A DNA stretch of 64,000 nt from Nocardia yamanashiensis NBRC 100130 (lineage in GTDB: Bacteria; Actinomycetota; Actinomycetes; Mycobacteriales; Mycobacteriaceae). Where the stretch lies: NCBI RefSeq assembly GCF_001613325.1, contig NZ_BDCD01000041.1, positions 19,162 to 83,161 on the forward strand. The letters run 5' to 3'. Below, piece after piece: positions 40,870 to 49,702 of this stretch (position 1 is its first letter; each line of letters begins with the position of its first letter). Both the position numbers and the translations under genes were made by a program. Under the pieces are notes generated by a model. The model saw only the letters and a list, made by a program, of their open reading frames with translations, did no database searches and was not told where the DNA came from.

Positions 40870-41487
40870 ATGCCCGACGCCGTCTGGAACCTGGTCCACC
40901 AAGAACGCGCCGCCCTGATCGAAGACCTCTCCCACCTCACCGACGCCCAATGGCACCACCCCTCCCTCTGCGCCGATTGGACAATCCACGACGTAGCCGC
41001 CCACCTGGTAGACACCCACCGCACCACCCGCCTCAGCTTCATCACGGCACTGGCCCTGGCCCGCTTCGACTTCGACCGCCAGAACACCCGAGGCATGCTC
41101 CGCCACCGCGCCCCCACCCCCACCGAAACCCTCCAACGCCTACGCGACTCGGCCACCCGAACCTCAACCCCACCGGCCCCGCTGGACAGCCGCCTCGTCG
41201 AAGAAATAGTCCACGGCGAAGACATCCGCCGCCCCCTCAACCTGACCCGCACCTACCCCCCGGAAGCCGTAACCCGAGCCCTACTCCTCCAAACCCGAAC
41301 CCCCGCAGCCTTCGGCGGCGCAAAAGAACTCCTCACCCAAATCCACCTGACCGCAACAGATTCCGACCTCTCCCTAGGCTCCGGCCCCCAACTCCAAGGC
41401 CCCACCCTCGACCTACTCCTAGCCATCTCCGGCCGCCGCATAGCCCTGGCCAACCTCACCGGCCCCGGCCTGACCGCCTTCGACTGA
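40870..41487 (+). CDS. DinB-fold (mycothiol-dependent maleylpyruvate isomerase-type) protein
   Basis: The 205-residue protein matches the actinobacterial TIGR03083/MDMPI N-terminal family: LVHQERAALIEDLSHLTDAQW, HHPSLCADWTIHDVAAHLVDTH, and HGEDIRRPLN. The His/Asp/His residues in IHDVAAH and VHGED can hold a metal. Some relatives use mycothiol, which this organism should make (mshB). The coding strand is unusually rich in CCC and CTA codons compared with neighbours. Function is unknown. Confidence 0.8.
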   Translation: MPDAVWNLVHQERAALIEDLSHLTDAQWHHPSLCADWTIHDVAAHLVDTHRTTRLSFITALALARFDFDRQNTRGMLRHRAPTPTETLQRLRDSATRTSTPPAPLDSRLVEEIVHGEDIRRPLNLTRTYPPEAVTRALLLQTRTPAAFGGAKELLTQIHLTATDSDLSLGSGPQLQGPTLDLLLAISGRRIALANLTGPGLTAFD

Positions 41488-41532
41488 ATCCCACCGCGAC
41501 CACCGGCAATCCGAGCCGCGATAATCCACGAC

Positions 41533-42288
41533 GTGGAAGAGGTCGAGATCATCGCTGCCCACCGCGAACGCGCGACACTGCGAGTCGGCGAGATGTTCCT
41601 GAAGATCGACGCCGATCAGGCGCGAGCCGACGCCGAACTCCAGGCGATGGCACTGGCCCCGATCCCGACTCCGAAAGTGTTGTGGCGCAACCCACCCGCG
41701 CTCGCACTCGCAGCCCTGCCCGGCACCGCGATCGCCCGCCTCGGCGAACCGTCCACCGCGTCACGAGCAGCATGGACCGCAGCGGGTGCGACCCTTCGAA
41801 CCCTGCACGACGCCCCGCTGCCACCCCGCCCCGGCCGCACAGTGGACGAGCTCGCCGCGGAACTCGACGCCGCCTGCGCCTGGATCATCACGAACGAGGT
41901 CCTCCCCGCACCCGTGGTCATACGCAACCGCCGGATCGCCGAAGCCGCCCTGCACCCCTGGACCCCGGCGTTCATCCACGGCGACCTCCAGGTCGCCCAC
42001 GTTTTCGTCGCAGGCGACGAGGTCACCGGCGTGATCGACTGGTCCGAAGCCGCCCAGGGCGACCCCCTCTACGACCTGGCCACCCTGACCCTCGGCCACC
42101 AAGACCGTCTCGCGGACGTGATCACCGGATACGGCCGCGAGGTCGACATCGAGGTGATCCGAGGCTGGTGGTCGCTGCGCAGCCTGCGGGGTGTCCGCTG
42201 GCTGTCGGAGCACGGCTTCGACCCGGCCAGGCCGGGCGGGGAGATCGACGTGCTCCGAGCGGCTGCCGAAAGTTCTTCCGGCCGTTAG
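41533..42288 (+). CDS. Aminoglycoside-phosphotransferase-like protein with altered catalytic loop
   Basis: The 251-residue protein has the APH/choline-kinase fold, with the Brenner-type loop HGDLQVAHVFV, then GVIDWSEAAQGDPLYDLA. The Asp of HGD and the metal-binding Asp of IDW are kept, but the usual Asn (HGDLxxxN) is His. The N-lobe lacks a convincing P-loop, though FLKIDAD carries a Lys. It could be a metabolic kinase with changed chemistry or a pseudo-kinase. Its stop overlaps the ychF stop by 3 bases on the opposite strand. Confidence 0.75.
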   Translation: MEEVEIIAAHRERATLRVGEMFLKIDADQARADAELQAMALAPIPTPKVLWRNPPALALAALPGTAIARLGEPSTASRAAWTAAGATLRTLHDAPLPPRPGRTVDELAAELDAACAWIITNEVLPAPVVIRNRRIAEAALHPWTPAFIHGDLQVAHVFVAGDEVTGVIDWSEAAQGDPLYDLATLTLGHQDRLADVITGYGREVDIEVIRGWWSLRSLRGVRWLSEHGFDPARPGGEIDVLRAAAESSSGR

Positions 42289-43364
42289 ACGTTGAAGCGG
42301 AACTCGACTACGTCGCCGTCAGCCATGACGTAGTCCTTGCCTTCCATGCGGACCTTGCCGGCGGCTTTGGCGGCGGCCATGGAGCCGGCGGCTACCAGGT
42401 CGTCGAAGGCTACGATTTCGGCCTTGATGAAGCCGCGTTCGAAGTCGGTGTGGATGACGCCGGCGGCCTTGGGGGCGGTGTCGCCCTGGTGGATGGTCCA
42501 GGCGCGGGATTCTTTGGGGCCGGCGGTGAGGTAGGTCTGGAGGCCGAGGGTGTGGAAGCCGGCGCGGGCTAGGGCGTGCAGGCCGGGTTCGGATTGGCCG
42601 ATGGACTCGAGGAGTTCGAGGGCCGATTCGTCGTCGAGTTCGATGAGTTCGGATTCGATCTTGGCGTCGAGGAAGACGGCGTCGGCGGGGGCGACGGCGG
42701 CCTTCAGTTCGGCCTTCTTGGCCTCGTCGGTGAGGACGGCTTCGTCGGCGTTGAAGACGTAAAGGAACGGCTTGATGGTGAGGAGGGAGAGTTCCTTGAG
42801 GAGCTCCACGTCCAATTCCTTCTGGGCGGCGAAAAGGGTGCGGCCGGAGTTCAGGATCTCCTGGGCCTGCTTGGCGGCATCGGCGACCGGCTTGCGGTCC
42901 TTCTTGATGCGGGCTTCCTTCTCGAGGCGGACGACCGCCTTCTCCAGGGTCTGCATATCGGCCAGGATCAGCTCGGTCTCGATGACCTCGATATCGGCCA
43001 GCGGATCGACCTTGCCGTCCACGTGCACCACGTCGTCATCGGCGAACACGCGCACGACCTGGCAGATGGCGTCGGCCTCGCGAATATTGGCGAGGAACTT
43101 GTTGCCCAGGCCCTCGCCTTCGGAGGCGCCCTTCACGATGCCGGCGATATCGACGAAGGTCACCACGGCGGGCAGCTGGCGCTCGGACCCGAAGATCTCG
43201 GCGAGCTTGGCGAGCCTCGGGTCCGGCAGCGGCACCACGCCGGTGTTCGGCTCGATGGTGGCGAAGGGGTAGTTCGCGGCCAGCACGTCGTTGCGGGTCA
43301 GCGCATTGAACAGCGTGGACTTTCCGACATTGGGCAGGCCGACGATTCCGAGGGTGAGACTCAC
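42285..43364 (-). CDS. ychF: Redox-regulated ATPase/GTPase YchF (OLA1)
   Basis: The 359-residue Obg-family P-loop NTPase binds ribosomes and prefers ATP. G1 GLPNVGKST at 9-17, G3 VDIAGIVKGASEGEGLGN and the YchF-specific NTP site (NADEAV in place of NKxD) are present. The C-terminal TGS domain ends in VEFRFNV. In mycobacteria it adjoins the DUF6542 gene, but here about 20 kb separates them. Its stop and that of the APH-like gene overlap. Confidence 0.96.
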   Translation of the reverse strand: MSLTLGIVGLPNVGKSTLFNALTRNDVLAANYPFATIEPNTGVVPLPDPRLAKLAEIFGSERQLPAVVTFVDIAGIVKGASEGEGLGNKFLANIREADAICQVVRVFADDDVVHVDGKVDPLADIEVIETELILADMQTLEKAVVRLEKEARIKKDRKPVADAAKQAQEILNSGRTLFAAQKELDVELLKELSLLTIKPFLYVFNADEAVLTDEAKKAELKAAVAPADAVFLDAKIESELIELDDESALELLESIGQSEPGLHALARAGFHTLGLQTYLTAGPKESRAWTIHQGDTAPKAAGVIHTDFERGFIKAEIVAFDDLVAAGSMAAAKAAGKVRMEGKDYVMADGDVVEFRFNV

Positions 43365-43394
43365 GAGAACGAGAGTTTACCTGCGGACATCCGG

Positions 43395-43437
43395 GGCGGA
43401 CGATCCGGGCGGCGTCAGTCCAGCCGGGTCGTCCGCC
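43395..43437 (-). terminator. Hairpin after the SGNH hydrolase gene
   Basis: GGCGGACGATCCGG pairs with CCGGGTCGTCCGCC (14 bp, one G-U) around a 15-nt loop. It lies 53 bases beyond the SGNH gene stop and upstream of ychF, both on the minus strand. Confidence 0.7.
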
Positions 43438-43489
43438 ATCGGGCCACCACATACCGTGCGGTGGCGGAGAACCTGGGCCGGCTATCCGG

Positions 43490-44725
43490 TCAGAGCGCCG
43501 CCACCACGGCGTCCGCCAGGACCGCGTACCCGGCGTCGCTCGGGTGCAGATGGTCGCCGACGTCGTAGCCGGGCAGCAGGCGGGCGCGGTCGACGGGATC
43601 GGCGAGGGCGGTGTCCAGATCGACCACGGCGTCGTATTCTCCGGAGGTGCGGATCCACGCGTTCACCTGTGCGCGAACGGCTTCACGCTCGGCGGTGTAG
43701 TAGTCGGAGCCGCCGAACGGCAGCAGGGTCGCGCCGATCACCCGCAGCCCGGCCGCGTGCGCCTGCGCGATGAGCGCGCGGTGGCCGTCGATCAGCTGCT
43801 GTGCCGATACCACCGGGAACGGCGCGCCCAGGGGGATGCCGCCGCCGCTGAGACCGATGTCGTTGATGCCTTCGAGGACCACCACGGTGCCGATACCGGG
43901 CTGCCCCACCACATCGCGCTGGAAGCGATGCAGAGCGCTCTCCCCCATCCACGCCGAATCGACGGTCACGCGATTGCCGCCGATGCCGAGGTTCAGCACC
44001 GCGCGCGATTGTCCTTGCGCCGCAAGCCGTTCGGCGACCTCGTCGGGGTAGGTATTGCGCCCGTCGTTGGTGGCGCCGTAGCCGTCGGTGATGGAATCCC
44101 CGAACAGCGCCACGCCTGCCCGATGCGGGACGAGGTCGGCGGTCTCCACCGCGGACAGGTAATAGAACGAGGTGCTGGTCTCGCCGAACGCATCGCCGGC
44201 GATATCCGCGCGATGGTCACCCGCGGCGAGATAGCTGGTGCCCAGCGCTTGTGCGTGATATGTCGCCGGACCGGTCGGAGCAGCGAAATACAGTGTGATG
44301 GTCAGGGATTCGAGCGGCGACACCGGAAGCAGCACCGGATCGCTGACGAGTTCCGCTCCGGGCGCGATCCGGAACGATCCGCTCAGCCCAGAAGTCAAGG
44401 GCCGCACCGAATCCGGAACAACACCAGCTCCGGCGGCGGTCCGCGCGATGGTCGCCCCGCTCACCTCCAGCGGCTGCGTCCCGTAAGCATTGGACAACCG
44501 GACCCGCAGCGCCGATCCCCCATCGCTGACCCGAATCACCTGCCGCACGGACTGATCAGCGAATCCGGCCTGCGACCAGTTCGGCGCGAAACTCTCGTTC
44601 GGCGTGTGCACAGCGGTCGCCCACACCGACTCCCAGCCGGGTAACGCATTGGGCGCGCCCTGAGCGGGCGCGGCGAAGCCCAGGAAAGCGGCGAGTATCG
44701 CGGCTACGGCGGTGACGACACGCAC
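43490..44725 (-). CDS. Exported SGNH/GDSL-family hydrolase
   Basis: The 411-residue precursor has a Sec signal cut after AQG/A near residue 23. A beta-rich leader (30-195) is followed by the SGNH domain: nucleophile Ser211 in GDSITDG (block I), Gly and Asn in GIGGNR and LEGINDI (blocks II and III), and Asp/His in VGDHLHPSD (block V). Such enzymes are carbohydrate or lipid esterases; this architecture resembles rhamnogalacturonan acetylesterase-type SGNH proteins of actinobacteria. A hairpin terminates each side. Confidence 0.88.
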   Translation of the reverse strand: MRVVTAVAAILAAFLGFAAPAQGAPNALPGWESVWATAVHTPNESFAPNWSQAGFADQSVRQVIRVSDGGSALRVRLSNAYGTQPLEVSGATIARTAAGAGVVPDSVRPLTSGLSGSFRIAPGAELVSDPVLLPVSPLESLTITLYFAAPTGPATYHAQALGTSYLAAGDHRADIAGDAFGETSTSFYYLSAVETADLVPHRAGVALFGDSITDGYGATNDGRNTYPDEVAERLAAQGQSRAVLNLGIGGNRVTVDSAWMGESALHRFQRDVVGQPGIGTVVVLEGINDIGLSGGGIPLGAPFPVVSAQQLIDGHRALIAQAHAAGLRVIGATLLPFGGSDYYTAEREAVRAQVNAWIRTSGEYDAVVDLDTALADPVDRARLLPGYDVGDHLHPSDAGYAVLADAVVAAL

Positions 44726-44744
44726 GGATGGTTCCCTTCAGCAG

Positions 44745-44774
44745 TGTGCGGACCGCCTCGCGACGGTCCGCACA
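44745..44774 (-). terminator. Hairpin after the DinB-fold gene
   Basis: TGTGCGGACCG and CGGTCCGCACA pair exactly over 11 bp with an 8-nt loop, 62 bases past the stop of the minus-strand gene at 44837 and upstream of the SGNH start. Confidence 0.7.
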
Positions 44775-44836
44775 TCCGCAACTCCATGCGCGAGCATGCA
44801 ATTCCCACTCCCGGAAATTCGCCGGTGGGCACCGGT

Positions 44837-45463
44837 TCACGCCCGCGGGTCGCGCCCCAGGTAACCCAGCAGTTCGTCGGTGACGGGAGTGGCGCTCGCC
44901 GAATCGGTTTCGATGACGGCCGCGTAGACGCCGTAGTCCCGCAACGGTTCCACCAGCCCCCGCGAGGCGGTGAGCAGATGCCCGGACAGCTCCTCGGTCA
45001 GCGGCGACGGCTGCCCGGTGGCGATGGCGATATCCCAGGCGTGCACGGCCGCGTCGAGCGCGCAGAACACGGCGGCGACCGGGGTCGGCAGGTCGCCGAA
45101 GGGCAGCGGGGTGGGCACGGTCGCGGTGTCGTCGGAGACGGTCGCCCAGGCCGCGGCGGTCTGCTCGATGGCATCGGCGACCAGCGCGGCGGCGGTGCCG
45201 TCGAGGCTGCCGGAGGGGTCGAAGGGGTTGTAGGCCGGGCCGTCGCCGATGCCGAGCACCTTGGCGTAGGCCAGCTGGTCGCCGGCGGCGTGCTGGATGA
45301 CCTTGGTGACCGACCATTCCGAGCACGGGGTGGCCAGCTCGAACTGGTCATCCTTGACCCCGGCGACCACGTCGGCGAGCGCGCGGTGCGAGTCGGCGAG
45401 CACGGTGCGCCACACCGGGGCGAGCAGGTCGGCGGGGGTGGCGGTCTGCTGGTTCTCGCTCAT
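44837..45463 (-). CDS. TIGR03086-family metal-binding (DinB-fold) protein
   Basis: The 208-residue protein fits the actinobacterial TIGR03086 family, a DinB/maleylpyruvate-isomerase fold. It has TPCSEWSVTKVIQHAAGDQLAYA with the first metal-type His, and FCALDAAVHAWDIAIATGQP with HxxD. AAAGG precedes the ATG. It is divergent from a WYL regulator across a 99-base gap containing an inverted repeat, and is likely its regulatory target. Enzymatic role unknown. Confidence 0.82.
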   Translation of the reverse strand: MSENQQTATPADLLAPVWRTVLADSHRALADVVAGVKDDQFELATPCSEWSVTKVIQHAAGDQLAYAKVLGIGDGPAYNPFDPSGSLDGTAAALVADAIEQTAAAWATVSDDTATVPTPLPFGDLPTPVAAVFCALDAAVHAWDIAIATGQPSPLTEELSGHLLTASRGLVEPLRDYGVYAAVIETDSASATPVTDELLGYLGRDPRA

Positions 45464-45514
45464 TGTTCTTGCCTTTCAGGTCGTTTCGATCCGTTGAGAT
45501 AAAGGTATGACCCG

Positions 45515-45537
45515 ATTAGGCTTGTTTTCTTCCTAAT
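45515..45537. promoter_or_regulatory. Inverted repeat in the WYL/DinB divergent promoter
   Basis: ATTAGG-N11-CCTAAT is an exact 6-bp inverted repeat in an AT-rich 99-base gap between the divergent genes. It is a good candidate operator for the WYL regulator. Confidence 0.5.
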
Positions 45538-45562
45538 AAAACCGGCCCGGGAAAGATCGAAT

Positions 45563-46534
45563 GTGACCTCTACCACAACCCGCCTGCTGCGCCTGCTGTC
45601 GCTCCTGCAGAACGGCACCCACACCGGCCGTGACCTGGCCGAACGCCTCGCCGTCACCGATCGCACCCTGCGCCAGGACATCGCCCGCCTGCGCGAACTC
45701 GGCTATCCGGTGGCCGCCGCCCGCGGTCCCATCGGCGGCTACCGGCTGGGCCAGGGCGCCACCATGCCGCCCCTGCTGCTCGACGACGACGAAGCGGTCG
45801 CGGTGGCGGTGGCCATGGGCCTGGCCGAGAACGGCAGCACCGGCATCGCCGATATCGACGCCAGCCTCACCCGCGCCCTCGCCAAACTCCAGCGCATCCT
45901 GCCGAAACGCCTGCAACGCAAGGTCACCGCGCTGCGCACCAGCACCGACGTCGGCCCCGCCGTCACCGGCTCCCGCGAACCCGAGGCCCCCGTCCCCGCC
46001 GAAACCCTGGCCACCATCGCCTCCGCCATCCGCGGCACCACCACCATCACCGCGGACGAGCGCGAACTCGAGCCGTACCGCCTGATCTCCTGGCAGCGCC
46101 GCTGGTTCCTGGTCGCCTATGCCCTGGACACGCACGCCTGGCAGGCCCTACCCGTCGCGAATATCGGCGAAGTACGCACGGCCGGACGCTATTTCGCACC
46201 CCGAGCCCTCCCCGAGGAGAATCTCGTGGCCTTCGTGCTGCGCGAAATCGCCACCGCCGGCTGGAAAGTCCACGCCCGCGTCACCGTCCTCGCCCCCGCC
46301 GAAACGGTCATCGCCCGCATCAACCCCACGGTCGGCGTCGTCGAACCCCTGGGCGACCACTCCTGCCTGCTACTCACCGGCGCGGACACCCTGGAGACCA
46401 TCGCCATCTACTTGAGCATGCTCATGATGGACTTCCACGTCGACGGCCCACCCGAACTCGTCGCCCACATCCGCACGCTGGCCCGGCGTTACGGGGCGGC
46501 GACAGCGCCCGAAGTTGTCACCTCCCCCGGATAA
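45563..46534 (+). CDS. HTH-WYL transcriptional regulator (YafY-like)
   Basis: The 323-residue protein has an N-terminal HTH_11-type winged helix (RLLRLLSLLQNGTHTGRDLA, LAVTDRTLRQDIARLRELGY). The WYL domain follows, with PYRLISWQRRWFLVAYAL near residues 170-190, and then the C-terminal WCX region. WYL domains sense ligands or nucleic acids and regulate, among others, phage-defence systems. The ATG two bases upstream is followed at once by TGA, so the start is GTG with GGAAAG before it. The TPR gene follows on the same strand after 50 bases. Confidence 0.92.
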   Translation: MTSTTTRLLRLLSLLQNGTHTGRDLAERLAVTDRTLRQDIARLRELGYPVAAARGPIGGYRLGQGATMPPLLLDDDEAVAVAVAMGLAENGSTGIADIDASLTRALAKLQRILPKRLQRKVTALRTSTDVGPAVTGSREPEAPVPAETLATIASAIRGTTTITADERELEPYRLISWQRRWFLVAYALDTHAWQALPVANIGEVRTAGRYFAPRALPEENLVAFVLREIATAGWKVHARVTVLAPAETVIARINPTVGVVEPLGDHSCLLLTGADTLETIAIYLSMLMMDFHVDGPPELVAHIRTLARRYGAATAPEVVTSPG

Positions 46535-46584
46535 AATTGTGGTTCGGGGGGTGGCGATCACCCTGTGCGCGTAGGGGAGTCGAT

Positions 46585-47982
46585 ATGACAGAGAGCAGCG
46601 GGCAACGCCATGGATCCGTCTCCATCGGGGAAGCGCTGGCGGCGATCCGTGCGGAGGTGGCGAATTCGCGACTCGGGGAGGCGTTTTCCAGCATCGGCGC
46701 CGTACAGCTCGGCCTACAGCCGAACGCACTCGAGCTGACCTTCCGGCTCGTCGTCGAGACCCACGCCGACAGCCCACGTTTCGTCGTCACCGACGGCCGG
46801 ACCCCGGGAGCTCATACCCTCAAAGTCACGCTGGGCCCACCTCCTCCGGCACCGCGAGCCGGTGATCACGTCGAAGCGGTGGCCACGCCGCCGGTTCCTC
46901 CGCCGCCCGGGCCCGATGCGACCACAGTGGACGGACCGCACGCCGAGGTGATCAAGCTGTACGAAGACCTCCTGGCCGATCACGACCGCATGCTGGGCCC
47001 TCTGCATCGCACCACCCTCGACGCCGCCGCCAATCTGGCAGGCGCCCTGTGCGACGCCGGACAGCTCGAAGAAGCCGTCAATCTGTACGAGCGGGTCCTC
47101 CTCGACAACGAGAACACCTTCGGTGCGCAGGACGGCGGCACCTTGCTGGTCCGCAGTGCACTGGCCCGCGTATACCGGGACGCACAGCGATTCGACGAGG
47201 CCATCGCGCAATACCGGCGCGCGGCGGCCGATTACGAGACCGGGTTCGGTGGCGACCATCCGAACACGCTGTCCGCGCAACACAATCTGGCCTTCGCCTA
47301 CTACAAGGCCGGTCAGCTCGACGACTCCATACTGCTCTTCGACAAGGTGCTCGCAGACAGCACCCGGGTCAGCGGCCCCGATAACGAGAGCACCCTGATC
47401 ACCCTCCTCGGACTGTCCGGCGCCCTGCGCGCGGCCGGGCGGCTCGAGGAGGCGATCACCTACGACGAGCACATTCTGGCGGTCCGCACCCGCACGCTCG
47501 GGCCCGAACACGAGGACACGCTCCTCGCGGCGATCAATCTGGGTGACGATCGGGCAGCCATCGGCCGGCACGACGAAGCGCTCGGCATCCTCGAGGAGAC
47601 GCTGGCCGGCGCGGAACGGGCCCTGGGCCCGCACAGCCTGGCCGCGCAGAGCGCCCGCACCAGCTTGGCCTTCGGCTACGACCAAGTCGGACGTATCGCC
47701 GAAGCCATCGGCATGTACACGCTGATCGTCAGCGATCGCGAATACCATTACGGGCACGATCATTTGAACACTCTGGTCGCTTGCGCGAATCTGGCCTCGG
47801 TGTGCACCACAGCGCAGCGCTACGACGACGCTATCGCGCTGTATTCCCGAGTGGTTGCGGGCCGGGAGCGGCAATTGGGCTCCGGTCATACCTTGACGAT
47901 CACTGCTCGCGAGGGGCTGGCCTTCGCGAAAGCCGCAGCGCTGCGCCGGTTTCCGGGCGGCGGTCCGGTAACGCACCGCTGA
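46585..47982 (+). CDS. Trypco2-like domain fused to eight TPR repeats
   Basis: From the ATG at 46585 (GGGGAG 5 bases before) the protein has 465 residues. Residues 12-85 (SIGEALAAIRAEVANSR, LGLQPNALELTF, HTLKVTLGPP) resemble the trypsin-co-occurring Trypco2 domain known from predicted conflict/effector systems. A Pro-rich linker leads to TPR repeats with an exact 42-residue period: hGxxH/D-type motifs at 137, 179, 221, 263, 305, 347, 389 and 431. Kinesin-light-chain-type TPRs of this sort bind partner proteins. No protease or NTPase domain is in the protein. The preceding WYL gene may be in the same transcript. Confidence 0.75.
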   Translation: MTESSGQRHGSVSIGEALAAIRAEVANSRLGEAFSSIGAVQLGLQPNALELTFRLVVETHADSPRFVVTDGRTPGAHTLKVTLGPPPPAPRAGDHVEAVATPPVPPPPGPDATTVDGPHAEVIKLYEDLLADHDRMLGPLHRTTLDAAANLAGALCDAGQLEEAVNLYERVLLDNENTFGAQDGGTLLVRSALARVYRDAQRFDEAIAQYRRAAADYETGFGGDHPNTLSAQHNLAFAYYKAGQLDDSILLFDKVLADSTRVSGPDNESTLITLLGLSGALRAAGRLEEAITYDEHILAVRTRTLGPEHEDTLLAAINLGDDRAAIGRHDEALGILEETLAGAERALGPHSLAAQSARTSLAFGYDQVGRIAEAIGMYTLIVSDREYHYGHDHLNTLVACANLASVCTTAQRYDDAIALYSRVVAGRERQLGSGHTLTITAREGLAFAKAAALRRFPGGGPVTHR

Positions 47983-47984
47983 GT

Positions 47985-48809
47985 TCAGCGCCCCCCGAGC
48001 CCGCTCATGGCGATGCCGCGGACGAAGGCGCGCTGGGTGACGGCGTAGAGGAGCAGGAGGGGGAGGAGAAGTAGGGTCGCGGCGGCCATGAGGAGGGGCC
48101 AGTCGGTGGTGTATTGGCCTTGCAGGCGGACCAGGCCGAGGGTGACGGTGGCGTATTCGTTGCGCTGGATCATGATCAGGGGCCAGAGGAAGTCGTTCCA
48201 GACGGTGATCCAGGTGAGGACCGCCAGGACCATGAGGGCGGGTCGGGTGTGCGGGAGCAGGACGCGCCAGTAGGTCTGCCAGGGGGTGCAGCCGTCGAGG
48301 ATGGCGGCTTCTTCCAGTTCGATGGGGAGGGTGCGGAAGAACTGGCGCATGAGATAGGTGCCGAAGGCGCTGCCGAACAGGCCGGGGACGATCATGGCCC
48401 AGGGGGTGTCCATCCAGCCGAGGGCGCGCATGAGCAGGAATTGGGGGATGACGGTGACGGTGAGCGGGACCATGAGGGTGGCGAGGTAGCCGAGGAAGAG
48501 GGCTTCGCGGCCGGGGAAGCGCAGGCGGGCGAAGGCGTAGCCGGCCAGGGAGCAGAAGAAGACCTGACCGGCGGTGACGCAGGCGGCGTAGACGACGGTG
48601 TTGAGGAACATGCGGGCGACCGGCATCTGGGCGAACACCTCGCCGTAGTTGGACCATTGGGGTGAGGATGGGATCGGGGACGGATCGCTCAGGGCGCCTT
48701 CGGATTTCAGGGAACCGGACAGCGCCCACAGGATGGGAGTGAGCGCGCACCAGGCGACGACGATGAGCGCAAGATAGACCAGCAGCCCCTGGATCAGCCG
48801 CCGGTTCAC
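47985..48809 (-). CDS. Carbohydrate ABC transporter permease (MalG/LacG-type)
   Basis: The 274-residue inner-membrane protein has six helices and the EAA loop (PIELEEAAILDGCTPWQTYWRVLLPHTRPAL). It fits the second permease of CUT1-family sugar importers. Its GTG or ATG start overlaps the first permease gene by 4 bases. The TPR gene on the opposite strand ends 3 bases away. No ATP-binding gene is adjacent, so a shared MsiK-type ATPase is assumed. Confidence 0.93.
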   Translation of the reverse strand: MNRRLIQGLLVYLALIVVAWCALTPILWALSGSLKSEGALSDPSPIPSSPQWSNYGEVFAQMPVARMFLNTVVYAACVTAGQVFFCSLAGYAFARLRFPGREALFLGYLATLMVPLTVTVIPQFLLMRALGWMDTPWAMIVPGLFGSAFGTYLMRQFFRTLPIELEEAAILDGCTPWQTYWRVLLPHTRPALMVLAVLTWITVWNDFLWPLIMIQRNEYATVTLGLVRLQGQYTTDWPLLMAAATLLLLPLLLLYAVTQRAFVRGIAMSGLGGR

Positions 48810-49702
48810 TGCTCCGCCTCGGCGCGGCGGGACAGCCGCAATTGGATCAGGGTGAGCAGCAGCAGGATCGCGAAGATCACCCAGGCCAGGGCTGAGGCGT
48901 AGCCGACCTCGTAGAAGCGGAAAGCGTTCTGGAACAGCATGATTCCGAGAACGTAGGTGCCGGTCTCAGGCCCGCCATTGCCGCCGGTCAGAGCATACGC
49001 CTGATCGAACGCCTGGACGGAATCGATGATGGTGATGACGAAGACGAACGAGAGCGCTCCGCGAATCAGCGGCACCGTGATGGACACGAATCGGCGGAGC
49101 GGCCCCGCACCGTCTATTTCCGCTGCCTCGTAGAGGTTTTCGGGAATCCCCTGCATGGCGGCGAGCAGAATGACGGTGGCGAACGGAACGCTCTTCCACA
49201 CCGTCACCAGGCTGAGCGAGACCAGCGCCCAGTCCGGATCGGTCAACCACGGCACCGGCCCGAGCCCGGCCCAGCCCAGCAGCAGGTTGGCCAAACCGTC
49301 GTCGCTGGCGAACAGGAACCGGAAGACCACCGCCATCGCCACCGTGGACGCCACCAGCGGCAGGAAGGCGATGGTTCGAAAGATCCCTATCCCCTTCAGT
49401 TTCCGATTCAGCAGCCCCGCCACCGCCAAACTGATCACCACGGTCGGCAGCAGGGTGAGCAGCGTGAACACAGCGGTATTGCGCAGCGCGATATAGAACA
49501 GCGGATCCGAACCCAGCAAGCGCCGATAGTTGTCGACCCCGACGAACCGCGGCGGACTGAACAGATCCCACGAATGAAAGCTCAGATACAGCGAAAACCC
49601 CAGCGGGAAAAGCAGAAACACGAGCACCGCAGCCAGATTCGGCGCGATGAACACCGCCCCCGCCCGCGCCCGCCGCCGCGCCAGCGCCGAACGCGCGTTC
49701 AT
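48806..49702 (-). CDS. Carbohydrate ABC transporter permease (MalF/LacF-type)
   Basis: The 298-residue permease has six helices and the EAA loop (IPENLYEAAEIDGAGPLRRFVSITVPLIRGAL). It pairs with the MalG-type permease as the heterodimeric channel of a CUT1 sugar importer. The gene overlaps both neighbours by 4 bases, so the three genes form one operon. Confidence 0.93.
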   Translation of the reverse strand: MNARSALARRRARAGAVFIAPNLAAVLVFLLFPLGFSLYLSFHSWDLFSPPRFVGVDNYRRLLGSDPLFYIALRNTAVFTLLTLLPTVVISLAVAGLLNRKLKGIGIFRTIAFLPLVASTVAMAVVFRFLFASDDGLANLLLGWAGLGPVPWLTDPDWALVSLSLVTVWKSVPFATVILLAAMQGIPENLYEAAEIDGAGPLRRFVSITVPLIRGALSFVFVITIIDSVQAFDQAYALTGGNGGPETGTYVLGIMLFQNAFRFYEVGYASALAWVIFAILLLLTLIQLRLSRRAEAEQ

